This document shows positions 1-8,645 of a stretch of DNA of 21,038 bases, one piece after another. The translations under genes and the position numbers were made by a program. The notes beneath the pieces were generated by a model. That model was not told where the DNA came from and ran no database searches. It was given only the letters and a program-made list of their open reading frames with translations. The stretch covers positions 1 through 21,038 of the forward strand of contig JBFIPX010000042.1 in the NCBI GenBank assembly GCA_041609895.1. Direction: 5' to 3'. Source of the stretch: JAHHLP01 sp041609895. Lineage in GTDB: Bacteria; Bacteroidota; Rhodothermia; Rhodothermales; JABDKH01. Every line of letters starts with the position of its first letter. The stretch's first letter is position 1.

Positions 1-757
1 CCGGTACATAGCCGGTAACACCGTTCGGTAGCCGGATTTCAGCCCAACCTCCTTGCGACTTGAGGATGTCTATGACCAGGGCTTCGTGCACGACCACCGA
101 CGATCGTGATCCATCGTCTGGCTCAGAGCGAACCTCAACGCGATCCGAAATGATAACGCCGGCAGCAATGTTGCTTCGCACGGCAGAAGTGACGAGCGTA
201 CTCGCGAGCAAGAAGAGGCCAAGCCCACACAGTATTGCGACGACTCTTCTCGACCACGCCTCCGGCGCGGCGGTCCACAATCGATATCCAGCCAGAATTG
301 TCCCTATCAGCCACGTAACGGTTCCGATCCAGAACAGCGACCGCATGCCGACACCGTCGATGAAGCCGTTCCACCATTGGGTTAGCACTGGGGTGGGTAC
401 CTGGGAGAACCTGTCCCTTGATCGCGTCTGTACCAGCCGGATGTTGTGCTTGATTTCCGGATTCGCCGGTCTGAGTCCAGCGGCTCGCTGATAGTTGACC
501 ATGGCCTGCCCGAGTCTATCAAGCCGGAAGTAAGCGTTCCCCAGGTTCTGGTATAGGGCAGCACTCTCGAAACCCAGACCGAGTGCTGCCTCGTATGCCG
601 TTCGGGCTTCCTCAAAATTGCCTTCACGGTAGCTCGCATTACCTTCGTCAAAGAGTCGTGCCGCCTCCTCGACGTTCGCGTATGCCACGGCGCACAACGA
701 AACGGCAAGCAACAGAAATAGAGCCGCCTGGCCGATGCGAGTAGAGACGCGCCTCAT
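1..757 (-). CDS. batE: BatE-like TPR/SH3 membrane protein, C-terminus cut by window edge
   Basis: Reading the minus strand from the ATG at 757 gives 252 codons with no stop before the window edge, so the C-terminus is missing. Residues about 8-27 form a signal peptide or N-terminal membrane segment. Residues about 29-100 carry TPR-type helices (FDEGNASYREGNFEEARTAY, then YQNLGNAYFRLDRLGQAMVN). Two hydrophobic segments follow at about 140-160 and 172-192. From about 202 the sequence resembles a bacterial SH3 domain (VEVRSEPDDGS, GGWAEIRLPNGVTGYVP). TPR, membrane segments and then SH3 is the usual BatE plan in Bat operons, where it is thought to act as an envelope scaffold. The start codon overlaps the batD stop in an ATGA, which implies translational coupling and fixes the start. 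Confidence 0.85.
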   Translation of the reverse strand, partial: MRRVSTRIGQAALFLLLAVSLCAVAYANVEEAARLFDEGNASYREGNFEEARTAYEAALGLGFESAALYQNLGNAYFRLDRLGQAMVNYQRAAGLRPANPEIKHNIRLVQTRSRDRFSQVPTPVLTQWWNGFIDGVGMRSLFWIGTVTWLIGTILAGYRLWTAAPEAWSRRVVAILCGLGLFLLASTLVTSAVRSNIAAGVIISDRVEVRSEPDDGSRSSVVVHEALVIDILKSQGGWAEIRLPNGVTGYVP

Positions 758-2643
758 GTGCCTACCCCTGCTGCAGCATTCTTGAAGGCGGTGTCGAGTC
801 GCACAATTAGGTCGAGTGCACGATCTCTAGCGGACTGCATATTGGCGGTTTCGGAGGGGACAGGTGCGAATCGACCCCGATCACATTCGTCAAGCAGCTC
901 TCTGAGTTCGTGGGTGGTGGCGTCGGTCAAGCCTTCGTTGCGGAGCCTTCCGATCAGCTGCTCCCGGGTCAGCCCCAATTCTGAAATGTTCAACCGGTTG
1001 CCGATGAAGCCGAGTATGGCCTTCTCAAGCTCCTCGTAAAAAGCTGTCGCTTCGTTTCGTTTCAGCAGCTCTTCCGCCTGTCTCAAATGTCTCCGCGCTA
1101 GCGGGTGAGCTCGCCGATTTCGTGCGTAGCGTACATCGGTTGAAAGTTTGTCGTTACGCGCCTTGCGAACGCGGAGCGCGAGCAGCGCGAGAAGCGGAAC
1201 CCCCAGCAAAACGTACGGCAATGCCTGTCGGTATAACGTCTTGTTCACCACAGGTCTCCACCTGACATCCGTATCCATGATAGGCGCAATGTCATCCAGC
1301 GGAAGTCCGGCTGGCGTTTCCGCCGACTCGATCAACGGATCGGCGGTGCCGCTTACGCTCACAGGGATGGGCACCGATCGGCGGGTCACGTACGATTCAG
1401 ATGTCGGATCGAAGAACGTGAACTCAAGGGCCGGTACCTCGAACTGGCCATTTGCCCTTGGCACCAGGACGTAGGTGAAGGTCTTCGATCCGCGAACGTA
1501 GCGGCCGCTGCGATTTACCCTGACGTCTACCTCCGGGTCATAAGCCTCAAACGCTCCGGGTACTCTAAATAGTGGAGCCTCGATGGTACTAATGTTGCCG
1601 GTGCCTTCCACTTTGAGAGTGACCTGCAGCGATTCGCCAACTTCGAGAGCCGTGCGGTCCGCTGTCGCTGTCAGCTCGAAATCACCGACTGCACCGCTGA
1701 ATGTGGCCGGCGGGTCGGTGGGCCATGCCTTCACTTCTATGGGAATCGACGGTGAGGACAGTCGAACCGGTTGGTATCGGTTGCGCAGCGAGAAGAACGG
1801 ATCCCCAGAGCCGAACGGGAGCGAGGCCTCACTTTCAATTCGGAGCGGGTCAATCTTCAGCTGGCCGGTTCGGGCTGGGAAGACTGCCGCGCGCTTCAGC
1901 GTTATCATGTTGTAGCGCAGCCCATCGACGACGGTCGACTTCGGTACGGGTCGCGATTCAATCTCTAGCTCCTCTCTCCAAAAGCCCTCGGCGTCCCACG
2001 AGTCGGCGAGACGGCTCTGCCGCAGTTGGATTCCGGAACGGAAATACAACGAATACTCGATCGTGATCTGCTCATTCTGGTACGCGGATCTCTTGTTCGG
2101 TACCGCGCGAATGAACATGTCGCGGCCGGTGATCTCACGTTCCTCAGCCGGTTGCTGCCGTGCGAAAGGGTCTAGAAGGAACGGACTTCGCCGCTGCGCA
2201 GGGCGACTGGGTCGCTGCGACTGGGGGACCACCGAGACGTTGATCTCACGCGTGGTATACGACTTGCCGTCCACCTCCACCTCCATGGGCAGGAAAGCCG
2301 CCTCCCCCTCTCTTGTAGGCCGGAATGTCCAACTGTAGCCGACACTTTGTTCAACTCGTCCATTCACGATCGACATGTTCTGCGAGGTGAACGGGAATCG
2401 GTTGGTGAGGACCAGGCCTCTCGTTTGCGGAGGTTGCGGGGTAGTGATATCGGGAAGTGACCGGCCGGAGATTTCGATCGTGTAGGTCACTGCATCTTCA
2501 GTCCCGATCGTGGACTCGTTGACGGATGCCTGTACGGAGAGATCTTGAGCCTGGACCGGTGCGAATAGCACGACGCAGGCGGCGAAAGCTGCTGCCTTCC
2601 TCCACCAGTCGGCTCTGATGCCTGATGTCTGCAACAACGTCAT
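754..2643 (-). CDS. batD: BatD, oxygen-tolerance family membrane protein
   Basis: This 629-residue protein has a signal peptide (about residues 15-33, ending APVQAQ). A long beta-rich extracytoplasmic part follows, starting VQASVNESTIGTEDAVTYTI, which is typical of the BatD family and looks like repeated immunoglobulin-like modules (about 35-140, 175-305 and 320-430). A single membrane helix lies at about 474-491, followed by a charged cytoplasmic tail of about 140 residues containing a helical segment (AEELLKRNEATAFYEELEKAILGFI) common in BatD proteins. Length matches the family. The start abuts the stop of the upstream gene directly (TAG then ATG), and its own stop overlaps the batE start. 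In the family BatD is thought to be the large periplasmic partner of the BatA/BatB VWA proteins; its biochemical activity is not known. Confidence 0.92.
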   Translation of the reverse strand: MTLLQTSGIRADWWRKAAAFAACVVLFAPVQAQDLSVQASVNESTIGTEDAVTYTIEISGRSLPDITTPQPPQTRGLVLTNRFPFTSQNMSIVNGRVEQSVGYSWTFRPTREGEAAFLPMEVEVDGKSYTTREINVSVVPQSQRPSRPAQRRSPFLLDPFARQQPAEEREITGRDMFIRAVPNKRSAYQNEQITIEYSLYFRSGIQLRQSRLADSWDAEGFWREELEIESRPVPKSTVVDGLRYNMITLKRAAVFPARTGQLKIDPLRIESEASLPFGSGDPFFSLRNRYQPVRLSSPSIPIEVKAWPTDPPATFSGAVGDFELTATADRTALEVGESLQVTLKVEGTGNISTIEAPLFRVPGAFEAYDPEVDVRVNRSGRYVRGSKTFTYVLVPRANGQFEVPALEFTFFDPTSESYVTRRSVPIPVSVSGTADPLIESAETPAGLPLDDIAPIMDTDVRWRPVVNKTLYRQALPYVLLGVPLLALLALRVRKARNDKLSTDVRYARNRRAHPLARRHLRQAEELLKRNEATAFYEELEKAILGFIGNRLNISELGLTREQLIGRLRNEGLTDATTHELRELLDECDRGRFAPVPSETANMQSARDRALDLIVRLDTAFKNAAAGVGT

Positions 2644-3222
2644 CTACCAGTCCTTCTCAACCCTGCGTGCCTTCCCTTTCACCTTCTGGACCTCTCTCAA
2701 TAACTGCTCTTCCTCATTCTGCAGCGCTTGCAGGATGCGCAAGGCCTGTGCTCGACTCAGTTCTTCGGAGTTCTCCCCAGCAGCACTGGATTGCCGCTCT
2801 TGAGAATCAGATTGCTGCTCCTCCTCCGGTTGGTTTGAGTCGGGCGGGGGCGGCGTTCCTTCCTCGCCGGACCGCTCCTGCTGCTGGTCACCTTCCTGCT
2901 GCGACTCGTCGTTTTGATTGCCCTCCTGCGAATCGCTGTCCTCGGATTGATCTTCCTGCTCTTCCTGATTCTGTTCGTCCTGATCCTGGGATCCTTCGGA
3001 TCCGGACTGCTGCTCCTTCTCTTCCTCAATGAGCTGCCTGAGCGCCTCGAGCTTTGGGTATCCCGGAGCTGCCTCAAGCCCCGCCTCTACCACCGAAAGC
3101 GCCTCACTAAGGTTGCCATCAACAAATATCCTTGCTCCGTCATGAAAGAACTCCTCGGGCGCTTGCGAAGCAGCCGACTCCGCCCACAATCCGAAGAGTA
3201 CTATTAGAGCCGCGTACCTCAT
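2644..3222 (-). CDS. BatC-like protein with Gln/Glu/Ser-rich low-complexity centre
   Basis: The 192-residue product has an N-terminal hydrophobic signal (about residues 3-19). One TPR-like helical hairpin follows at about 24-65 (FFHDGARIFVDGNLSEALSV). An extreme low-complexity stretch of Q, E, S, D and N runs from about 66 to 145 and is probably disordered and strongly acidic. A helical, basic C-terminus ends in RRVEKDW. The tail form, LQALQNEEEQLLREVQKVKG then a final KDW, resembles the end of BatC-type proteins. Its start overlaps the stop of the TPR BatC gene by an ATGA, and its stop touches the batD start. I read it as a second, split or duplicated BatC-like subunit. A complex-assembly role is inferred from position only. 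Confidence 0.8.
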   Translation of the reverse strand: MRYAALIVLFGLWAESAASQAPEEFFHDGARIFVDGNLSEALSVVEAGLEAAPGYPKLEALRQLIEEEKEQQSGSEGSQDQDEQNQEEQEDQSEDSDSQEGNQNDESQQEGDQQQERSGEEGTPPPPDSNQPEEEQQSDSQERQSSAAGENSEELSRAQALRILQALQNEEEQLLREVQKVKGKARRVEKDW

Positions 3223-3872
3223 TGTGCGGGAGTTTGGTTGATGTCTGCGACCTTGCCGGTTCGTCCGATGAATGTCTGAAATGCCTGCACCGTTTCGTCA
3301 ACCTTCAGGCCCTCAATCATGAGGTCGTACGCATCACGATATCTTGTTTCCGCGACGAGCCTTTCTGCTTGCTCCTTCAGAGCCTTAGCGTACTCCGACG
3401 GGTCGATGCGGTTTTCCGATTGCTGTTGTGGCGACTCCTGATCGCTCTCGAGGCGACGGGCAAGGAACTCGTAGTTAAATCGCGCCGACTCGTTCGTCGG
3501 ATCGGCCAGAAGCGCCTGTTTGTAAAAGGCAAGCGCCGCCTTCAGGTTCTCTTGACGGTATGCCGCGTTGCCTGCGTTGTACGCCGCTCGTGTCCGATCA
3601 CGGTCCGTGTCCGCTGCGGGGAACGACTGGATAAAATTGGTTTGGGCCCCATCAAAGACATCCAGTCGGTACAGCGCCGCACCGAGATTATTCAGAAAGG
3701 CGGCGCGCACTGCAGCCGACGCGTCTTCTTCAAGTTGTTCGAGGCCCGATAGGTAGGCGTCAGCAGCCTCTCGGTACTTACCCTCATTGTAGAGTTGATT
3801 CCCCTTGCGCCCAAGGTCTTCGTCTGGCACTGGGTTTACGAATAGTGCGAAAGCCAGGATCAAGACGCCCAT
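3219..3872 (-). CDS. batC: BatC-like TPR protein
   Basis: This 217-residue protein starts with a short hydrophobic signal (about residues 2-14) and consists largely of TPR units: about 20-50 (GNQLYNEGKYREAADAYLSG), 56-90 (AAFLNNLGAALYRLDVFDGA) and 96-130 (AAYNAGNAAYRQENLKAALA). A linker follows, then a last helical pair at about 160-195. TPR domains mediate protein contacts, and in Bat operons this position is occupied by BatC, thought to bridge the VWA proteins and BatD in the envelope. Its start lies inside the last codons of batB (13-base overlap), and its stop overlaps the next gene in an ATGA. Confidence 0.85.
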   Translation of the reverse strand: MGVLILAFALFVNPVPDEDLGRKGNQLYNEGKYREAADAYLSGLEQLEEDASAAVRAAFLNNLGAALYRLDVFDGAQTNFIQSFPAADTDRDRTRAAYNAGNAAYRQENLKAALAFYKQALLADPTNESARFNYEFLARRLESDQESPQQQSENRIDPSEYAKALKEQAERLVAETRYRDAYDLMIEGLKVDETVQAFQTFIGRTGKVADINQTPAQ

Positions 3873-4888
3873 CGTTCCCTATGTAGCTTCGACTTCTTGT
3901 CTCTCAACACGCGCTCACCGATCAGTAGAAAGCACGCGAGCGCGAGTGGCCACTGAAACTTCTCGTCGTACTCTTCAAACTCCTCCTTTGCAAACTCGGT
4001 CCTCTCCAAACGTTCGAGAGACTCGATTATTTTGTTGAGTGTGCTGGAGGTCCGAGCGACACGAAAGTATTCGCCGTCCTGAGCCAGATCCTTAAGAGCA
4101 GCCTCCTCAAGCCGCGTGGTGACGACCTTGCCGAACCGGTCTTTCTTGTATCCGGCTCTCCTGGCAGATCCCATTGGGATCGGCACCCCCTCCAACTCAC
4201 CAACGCCCGCACTGTAAATGACAATACCTTCCTCTCTTGCTCGTGCCAGTATTTGATCGATCGCTCCGACGTGGTTTTCTCCGTCGGAAACGAAGAGCAG
4301 AACGCGGGTTCTTTCGTCTTCGCCCGGGGTAGTGTGGCTTTCGAATGCCTTAATTGCCATATCCAACGCTGCTCCAAAGTCGGTCCCAGGCGTCGGGATG
4401 AGCCGCGGATTGGCTACGTCGAGGAAGAGCCTGACCGCACCATAATCAGTCGTAAGCGGGCACTGGATGAAAGCATCGCCGGCAAAAAGGACGAGTCCGA
4501 CGCGATCTCCACGAAGACCTTCCAGTAGCTTCTTTAATTCGTTCTTCGACCGTTCCAGCCTCGAAGGGGCAACATCCTGGGCCTGCATCGACAGAGATAC
4601 ATCGAGTGCAAAGATAACGTCGACGCCTTCCCGCTTGACCTCTTTTAGTTTGGTTCCGAACCGCGGTCCGGCAAGCGCGAGAGCGATGAGAGTGACTGCA
4701 CCAACGACCATGGCGCTCTTCCATCGCCGCTTGCGGTCGTTCACGGATTCGGAAAGCTTTTGAACCAGCTCTGGGTCGCCAATGCGCTGAAAAGCTCGTC
4801 GTCTGGAATAGACGGACCACGCAATCAGCAGGAGAACGGCTGGGACGGCCGCGAGGGCGGCGAGATATGAGGGTTCGAGCCAGTTCAA
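3860..4888 (-). CDS. batB: BatB, VWA-domain membrane protein
   Basis: This 342-residue protein opens with two hydrophobic segments (about residues 8-27 and 58-75). A von Willebrand A domain follows at about 88-285 with an intact MIDAS metal-site motif (DVSLS; D96, S98, S100) and LVLFAGDAFIQCPLT. A C-terminal helix lies near 312-328 (WPLALACFLLIGERVL). The plan of two N-terminal helices, VWA and one C-terminal helix is that of BatA/BatB proteins. The intact MIDAS implies divalent-metal-dependent protein binding. It starts 3 bases after the batA stop, and its end overlaps batC. I name it BatB because it is the second VWA gene, directly before the TPR gene. Confidence 0.92.
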   Translation of the reverse strand: MNWLEPSYLAALAAVPAVLLLIAWSVYSRRRAFQRIGDPELVQKLSESVNDRKRRWKSAMVVGAVTLIALALAGPRFGTKLKEVKREGVDVIFALDVSLSMQAQDVAPSRLERSKNELKKLLEGLRGDRVGLVLFAGDAFIQCPLTTDYGAVRLFLDVANPRLIPTPGTDFGAALDMAIKAFESHTTPGEDERTRVLLFVSDGENHVGAIDQILARAREEGIVIYSAGVGELEGVPIPMGSARRAGYKKDRFGKVVTTRLEEAALKDLAQDGEYFRVARTSSTLNKIIESLERLERTEFAKEEFEEYDEKFQWPLALACFLLIGERVLRDKKSKLHRERWAS

Positions 4889-4891
4889 TAG

Positions 4892-5887
4892 TTATGGGAG
4901 CTTTCTGAGGCGGGTGCTTGAGAGCAGCACATCGAGCAACAGAAGTCCGAACGCCGGCCATAGGAAGATCGCGTACCTCTCCTCGTAGTCCGTATAGGTG
5001 CGTTCTTCGATCTTTGTTTTTTCGAGTTCACCAATTTCTGCGTAGATCTCTCGCAGGGCTTCCTTGTCGGTGGCCCTGAAGTATCGTCCACCCGTTTTCG
5101 CGGCCACAGCACGCAGCATGTCCTCATCGATTTCAACCCGCATCATCCGGCGCTGCTGTCCCGCGAACGGATGGTCGATCACGAACGGGGCTTCTCCATA
5201 CGCTCCAACGCCGACTGGGTAGACGCGAACGCCAAGGGCTGCCGCGACCTCCGCAGCCGTCACGGGATCGACCTCTCCGCGGTTGTTCTGACCGTCGGTC
5301 AGCAGTATGACGACCTTGCTGACAGCTTCGGTGTCTTTCAGGCGGTTGGTGGCCATTGCAAGGGCTGTACCGATTGCCGTTCCGTCTTCGATTACTCCTA
5401 CTTCTACCTCACCTAGCATCTCAGTCAGGAAATCGTAATCGAGGGTCAACGGCGCCTGGGTGTAGGCCTTGGCGGCAAAAACAACGAGGCCTATGCGATC
5501 CGAAACACGGCCCCTGATGAAGTCGGCTCCTACCTCACGTGCCGCTTCAAACCGGTTCGGTTCAAAGTCTTGCGCTCGCATCGAGGTAGATGTGTCAAGC
5601 ACCATCATCACATCGACTCCTTCTGCGAAAAGCTCTCGAACCACATTTCTCTCCTGAGGCCTTGCCAGCGCGAGTATCGCAAACGTGAGTGCTCCCATAC
5701 GTAGTACCAGCGGCAGCCAGCGAAGCCTATCCCAAACAGATCGCGGAATTTGATTACCGATGGCGACTGCACTGAAACGCATGCCTGCCTCGATCCTCGT
5801 TCGGAAGATCTCCCACACGAGCAAGGCCGGAATGGAGAGCAGGAGCCACAGCCACCCGGGATGCGCAAACGTGACAGAGGTCAACAT
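4892..5887 (-). CDS. batA: BatA, VWA-domain membrane protein
   Basis: This 331-residue protein has an N-terminal membrane helix (about residues 9-27, WLWLLLSIPALLVW) and a second at about 57-76 (WLPLVLRMGALTFAILAL). A VWA domain spans about 90-280, and its MIDAS is intact (DTSTS; D98, S100, S102). The later VWA motif VILLTDGQNNRGEVDP is present, and a C-terminal helix lies near 307-322. It pairs with the batB product to its left. Bat VWA proteins are linked to oxygen or envelope-stress tolerance in Bacteroides and Leptospira. The sirtuin gene ends 1 base before this start, which is unusual because batA normally follows a DUF58 or DUF4381-like gene. Confidence 0.93.
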   Translation of the reverse strand: MLTSVTFAHPGWLWLLLSIPALLVWEIFRTRIEAGMRFSAVAIGNQIPRSVWDRLRWLPLVLRMGALTFAILALARPQERNVVRELFAEGVDVMMVLDTSTSMRAQDFEPNRFEAAREVGADFIRGRVSDRIGLVVFAAKAYTQAPLTLDYDFLTEMLGEVEVGVIEDGTAIGTALAMATNRLKDTEAVSKVVILLTDGQNNRGEVDPVTAAEVAAALGVRVYPVGVGAYGEAPFVIDHPFAGQQRRMMRVEIDEDMLRAVAAKTGGRYFRATDKEALREIYAEIGELEKTKIEERTYTDYEERYAIFLWPAFGLLLLDVLLSSTRLRKLP

Positions 5888-5888
5888 G

Positions 5889-6650
5889 CTACAGGTTTGA
5901 CGGGCGTTGTTTCTTGATGGCTTGCACGAGATCTGGCAGCACGGTTGCCGCCGGTCCGAGTACTACTTCATGCAGGTCGTCTGCGATGACGCTTTCGCGG
6001 ATGTTCAGTTCTGCGACGAAGGCTCCATGGAGCTTTGCGGTACCGGGGAGCCCTGCAGCCGGATACACGACGGCCGAAGTCCCTACCGAAAGGAATACCT
6101 CGGCTCGCCGTGCGGCTGCGTCGGCGGCCTCGAATATCCCCGGAGGTAGAATCTCCCCAAACCACACAACATCCGGTCGCACCAGTCCGGCGCAAACGGC
6201 GCAGACGACCACGCCGCGCTCATCGGGAGCGTCGAGCTCGGGCTCGTCGGCCGGCCGGCCGCAATCGACGCAGTAGTTCCTCATAATGTTGCCGTGAAGC
6301 TCAACGATGTTTCGGCTCCCTGCACGGCGATGCAAGTCGTCCACATTCTGTGTGACAAGCGTAAAGTCGTGATACAGCGTCTCGAGCTCGGCAAGGGCAA
6401 CGTGACCGGCGTTTGGCTGAGCCACCTCGACAATATGCCGGCGATGCGCGTACCATCCCTGGACAAGCGTGGGGTTCGAGAGGAACGCCGAAAAGTTCGC
6501 CAGTTCCTCGGGACGCATCTTCTCCCACAGTCCGCCGGGATCACGAAAGGTCGGAACTCCGCTCTCCGCGCTGATCCCGGCACCCGTGAGTACGGATACA
6601 CGATCAGCCGCGACCAATCTTTCGATCAACGTGTCCGAAAATTCTGTCAT
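5889..6650 (-). CDS. cobB: Class III (CobB/SIRT5-like) NAD-dependent protein deacylase
   Basis: This 253-residue Sir2 enzyme shows all core motifs: GAGIS (23-27) for NAD binding, QNVD (101-104), catalytic H119 in ELHG, and a zinc site of four cysteines (C127, C130, C150, C153). Residues Y67 and R70 in WYAHR match the Tyr-x-x-Arg pair of class III sirtuins, which bind succinyl, malonyl or glutaryl lysine, so desuccinylase/demalonylase activity is likely alongside deacetylation. It has no signal peptide and is cytosolic. Its start overlaps the stop of the DUF4381-like gene (ATGA), and batA starts one base after its end, so it is translated as part of the Bat operon. The family assignment is secure; a link to Bat function is inference. 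Confidence 0.93.
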   Translation of the reverse strand: MTEFSDTLIERLVAADRVSVLTGAGISAESGVPTFRDPGGLWEKMRPEELANFSAFLSNPTLVQGWYAHRRHIVEVAQPNAGHVALAELETLYHDFTLVTQNVDDLHRRAGSRNIVELHGNIMRNYCVDCGRPADEPELDAPDERGVVVCAVCAGLVRPDVVWFGEILPPGIFEAADAAARRAEVFLSVGTSAVVYPAAGLPGTAKLHGAFVAELNIRESVIADDLHEVVLGPAATVLPDLVQAIKKQRPSNL

Positions 6651-7768
6651 TCCTTGGGAGAGGATTCGTTCTCGACAGGGGGCGCGGCAGGATCGTTGCC
6701 CATTTCGGTGTCAGACGTGACGTCGTCAGATCTATCGTTGACGTCGTCAGTATTGTTGTTCTGGATATCAGTCGAGTCTAGATCCTCCCCTGCTATTTCG
6801 TCTGGGATGGGTGCGTAGTAGTCTCCCACCCGGTCAATGACTTCTCGCGTCCGGCTTGCCTCCTCGACGCACCCCGCGGCAGCGGGAAAGACTTCGGCGA
6901 ACTTGGCCAGGTCACACACCTCTAGCACATCTGCGATAAGGCGGCTTACTCCTCCAGACATCTCGCCGGCCGCCTCCATACGCACCACCCGCTCTACCAG
7001 TTCACTGGTAGTCATTTCAAGGGCATGGACTGACGTGCGTCGCCAGAGATAGGTTCGCAAGATGTCGGACAGGTCGACGCAGAACTGTTCCCTGTCAGCC
7101 TCTGTCTCTATAGGACGTGACTCTAGCAGGTCAAGCCTCTCGTACGCCTCCTCATCCGGGGGAAGCGACGGCTGTGTGGAGGCACGCTGAAGTAGCGTCT
7201 GTTGCGGTGACCTTCGATACCAGAAAATGAAGGCCGCCATGGCGGCGAGCAGTGCCGCGAGGAACAGCAACCATGGCCACGCCGGTTGCCTGAACTCCGC
7301 GATTGGCATGAGGTCCATGATGTCCTCCGCATCCGCAGGGACGACAGACCTAACCGGAATGAGGAATGCATCGGTTGCAAGTACGAGCGTATCCGAACCC
7401 GATGTCGTAAGAACCGGCATCGGAGCAGCGCGCGCGGTGTCCAGCGCAAAAGTCGTCGCCTCATAGACGATGCTGTCCGACGCGAGACCGTCCTCTCCGC
7501 CTGTCGAACCACGGCGGAGGATGTCCAGGATCAGGAGATCCCCGAATCGAAGGAAACTGCCCAGCGTATCCGGCGGCGGCGTGGGGAATGTGATCGCCGT
7601 CCGCGGTGGCGCAACCTGGTCGACGGCTACCGTCAGATGCATGCGTTCGCCGACCGCCAAGCTATCGACGTTCACGTAGGCCCTCACGGTCTGCGCTATT
7701 GCTTCAGATGACAGCGACTCGGAAGCGAGTGTTACGAATGCGATAATCAGGAATGATGTTCTTCGCAT
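6647..7768 (-). CDS. DUF4381-like membrane protein of the Bat operon
   Basis: The 373-residue product has a signal peptide (about residues 4-26, ending EAIAQ) and an extracytoplasmic beta-rich part (about 28-158). One membrane helix lies at about 163-184 (WPWLLFLAALLAAMAAFIFW). A cytoplasmic helical region at about 205-310 contains FCVDLSDILRTYLWRRTSVH and EMTTSELVE, which resembles the DUF4381 region and the tail of BatD. The last 60 residues are an acidic, Asp/Asn/Ser-rich tail, probably disordered. It starts 1 base after the DUF58 stop and overlaps the sirtuin start by an ATGA. Genes of this type usually sit between DUF58 and batA in MoxR/Bat operons. The domain name rests on architecture and context, so it is less certain than the operon membership. 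Confidence 0.8.
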   Translation of the reverse strand: MRRTSFLIIAFVTLASESLSSEAIAQTVRAYVNVDSLAVGERMHLTVAVDQVAPPRTAITFPTPPPDTLGSFLRFGDLLILDILRRGSTGGEDGLASDSIVYEATTFALDTARAAPMPVLTTSGSDTLVLATDAFLIPVRSVVPADAEDIMDLMPIAEFRQPAWPWLLFLAALLAAMAAFIFWYRRSPQQTLLQRASTQPSLPPDEEAYERLDLLESRPIETEADREQFCVDLSDILRTYLWRRTSVHALEMTTSELVERVVRMEAAGEMSGGVSRLIADVLEVCDLAKFAEVFPAAAGCVEEASRTREVIDRVGDYYAPIPDEIAGEDLDSTDIQNNNTDDVNDRSDDVTSDTEMGNDPAAPPVENESSPKE

Positions 7769-7769
7769 T

Positions 7770-8645
7770 CTACCTCGACCGATTCCGACGGCGAAAGAAT
7801 TCGATGAGCGGGTCGATGTAGCCTTCGGCGGTATCGATTTCGACCCGGTCCAGTTGGATTCTCCGGAACATATCGCTCAACTGCTCCTCCCGCACTTGGG
7901 CGTTCTGCGCAAAAGCCTCGCGAACGCGGGTACTCCCGGTATCGACCGTTAGGTTCTGGGCAGTCTCAGCATCCGTTAGGTCGACGAGCCCGACGTCAGG
8001 CAGGTCTCGTTCCCTGGGATCCTGCAGGTGGACGGCAACTACGTCGTGCCGACGCGCCAGAGCCCGCAGCGGTTTCTCGAATCCGCTGTCGATGAAATCG
8101 CTGATCAAGAGGACGACCGAGTGCCGCCGAAGCACGTGGATCAGGTGCTCTACTGCCATTGCGATGGACGTTTGTCGAGACTCTCGCTCGTGAGCAAACA
8201 GATCGCGAATAAGCCTGAGAACGTGTCGCTTGCCTTTCTTGGGAGGAACGAAAAGCTCAATCTGATCCGAGAACAGAAGTAGTCCCACTTTGTCCGAATT
8301 CTGAATTGCACTGAATGCGACGATCGCACAAATCTCTGCCGCGATCTCTCTCTTAAACTTGCCATGAGAGGCAAAATTGTTTGACTCTGAAACGTCGACC
8401 GCAAGCATGACGGTTTGCTCACGTTCTTCTTCGAAGATCTTAACGTAGGTCTCGCCCATTCGAGCGGACACGTTCCAGTCAATGCTTCGAATGTCGTCGC
8501 CCACCTGGTAGGGCCGGACCTCCGAAAACTCGATCCCTTGTCCCTTGAAGGCCGAATGATACTCTCCGCCGAAGACGTTGTTGACCAGGCCCTTCGTCCG
8601 GATCTCGATCTTGCGGATTTTCCGGAAGAGCTCTTTGGGAATCAT
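7770..8645 (-). CDS. DUF58 protein, first gene of the Bat operon
   Basis: From the ATG at 8645 the product is 291 residues, the usual length for the family. The DUF58 signature is clear: FSEVRPYQVGDDIRSIDWNV followed by SAR (about residues 40-62). A VWA-like fold follows (MLAVDVSESN near 80), with VGLLLFSDQIELFVPP and VVLLISDFIDSG later. An upstream in-frame start at 8747 would add 34 Cys-rich residues with no family resemblance, so I chose 8645, although no strong ribosome-binding site precedes either. DUF58 proteins are cytosolic partners of MoxR AAA+ ATPases. Here no moxR precedes it: the next gene rightward reads divergently. It therefore heads the Bat operon. Confidence 0.9.
   Translation of the reverse strand: MIPKELFRKIRKIEIRTKGLVNNVFGGEYHSAFKGQGIEFSEVRPYQVGDDIRSIDWNVSARMGETYVKIFEEEREQTVMLAVDVSESNNFASHGKFKREIAAEICAIVAFSAIQNSDKVGLLLFSDQIELFVPPKKGKRHVLRLIRDLFAHERESRQTSIAMAVEHLIHVLRRHSVVLLISDFIDSGFEKPLRALARRHDVVAVHLQDPRERDLPDVGLVDLTDAETAQNLTVDTGSTRVREAFAQNAQVREEQLSDMFRRIQLDRVEIDTAEGYIDPLIEFFRRRNRSR

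Noticed and set aside
60..491. 143-codon plus-strand frame over batE
   Set aside because: The opposite strand encodes a coherent TPR-TM-SH3 protein coupled to batD, so this frame is a shadow.
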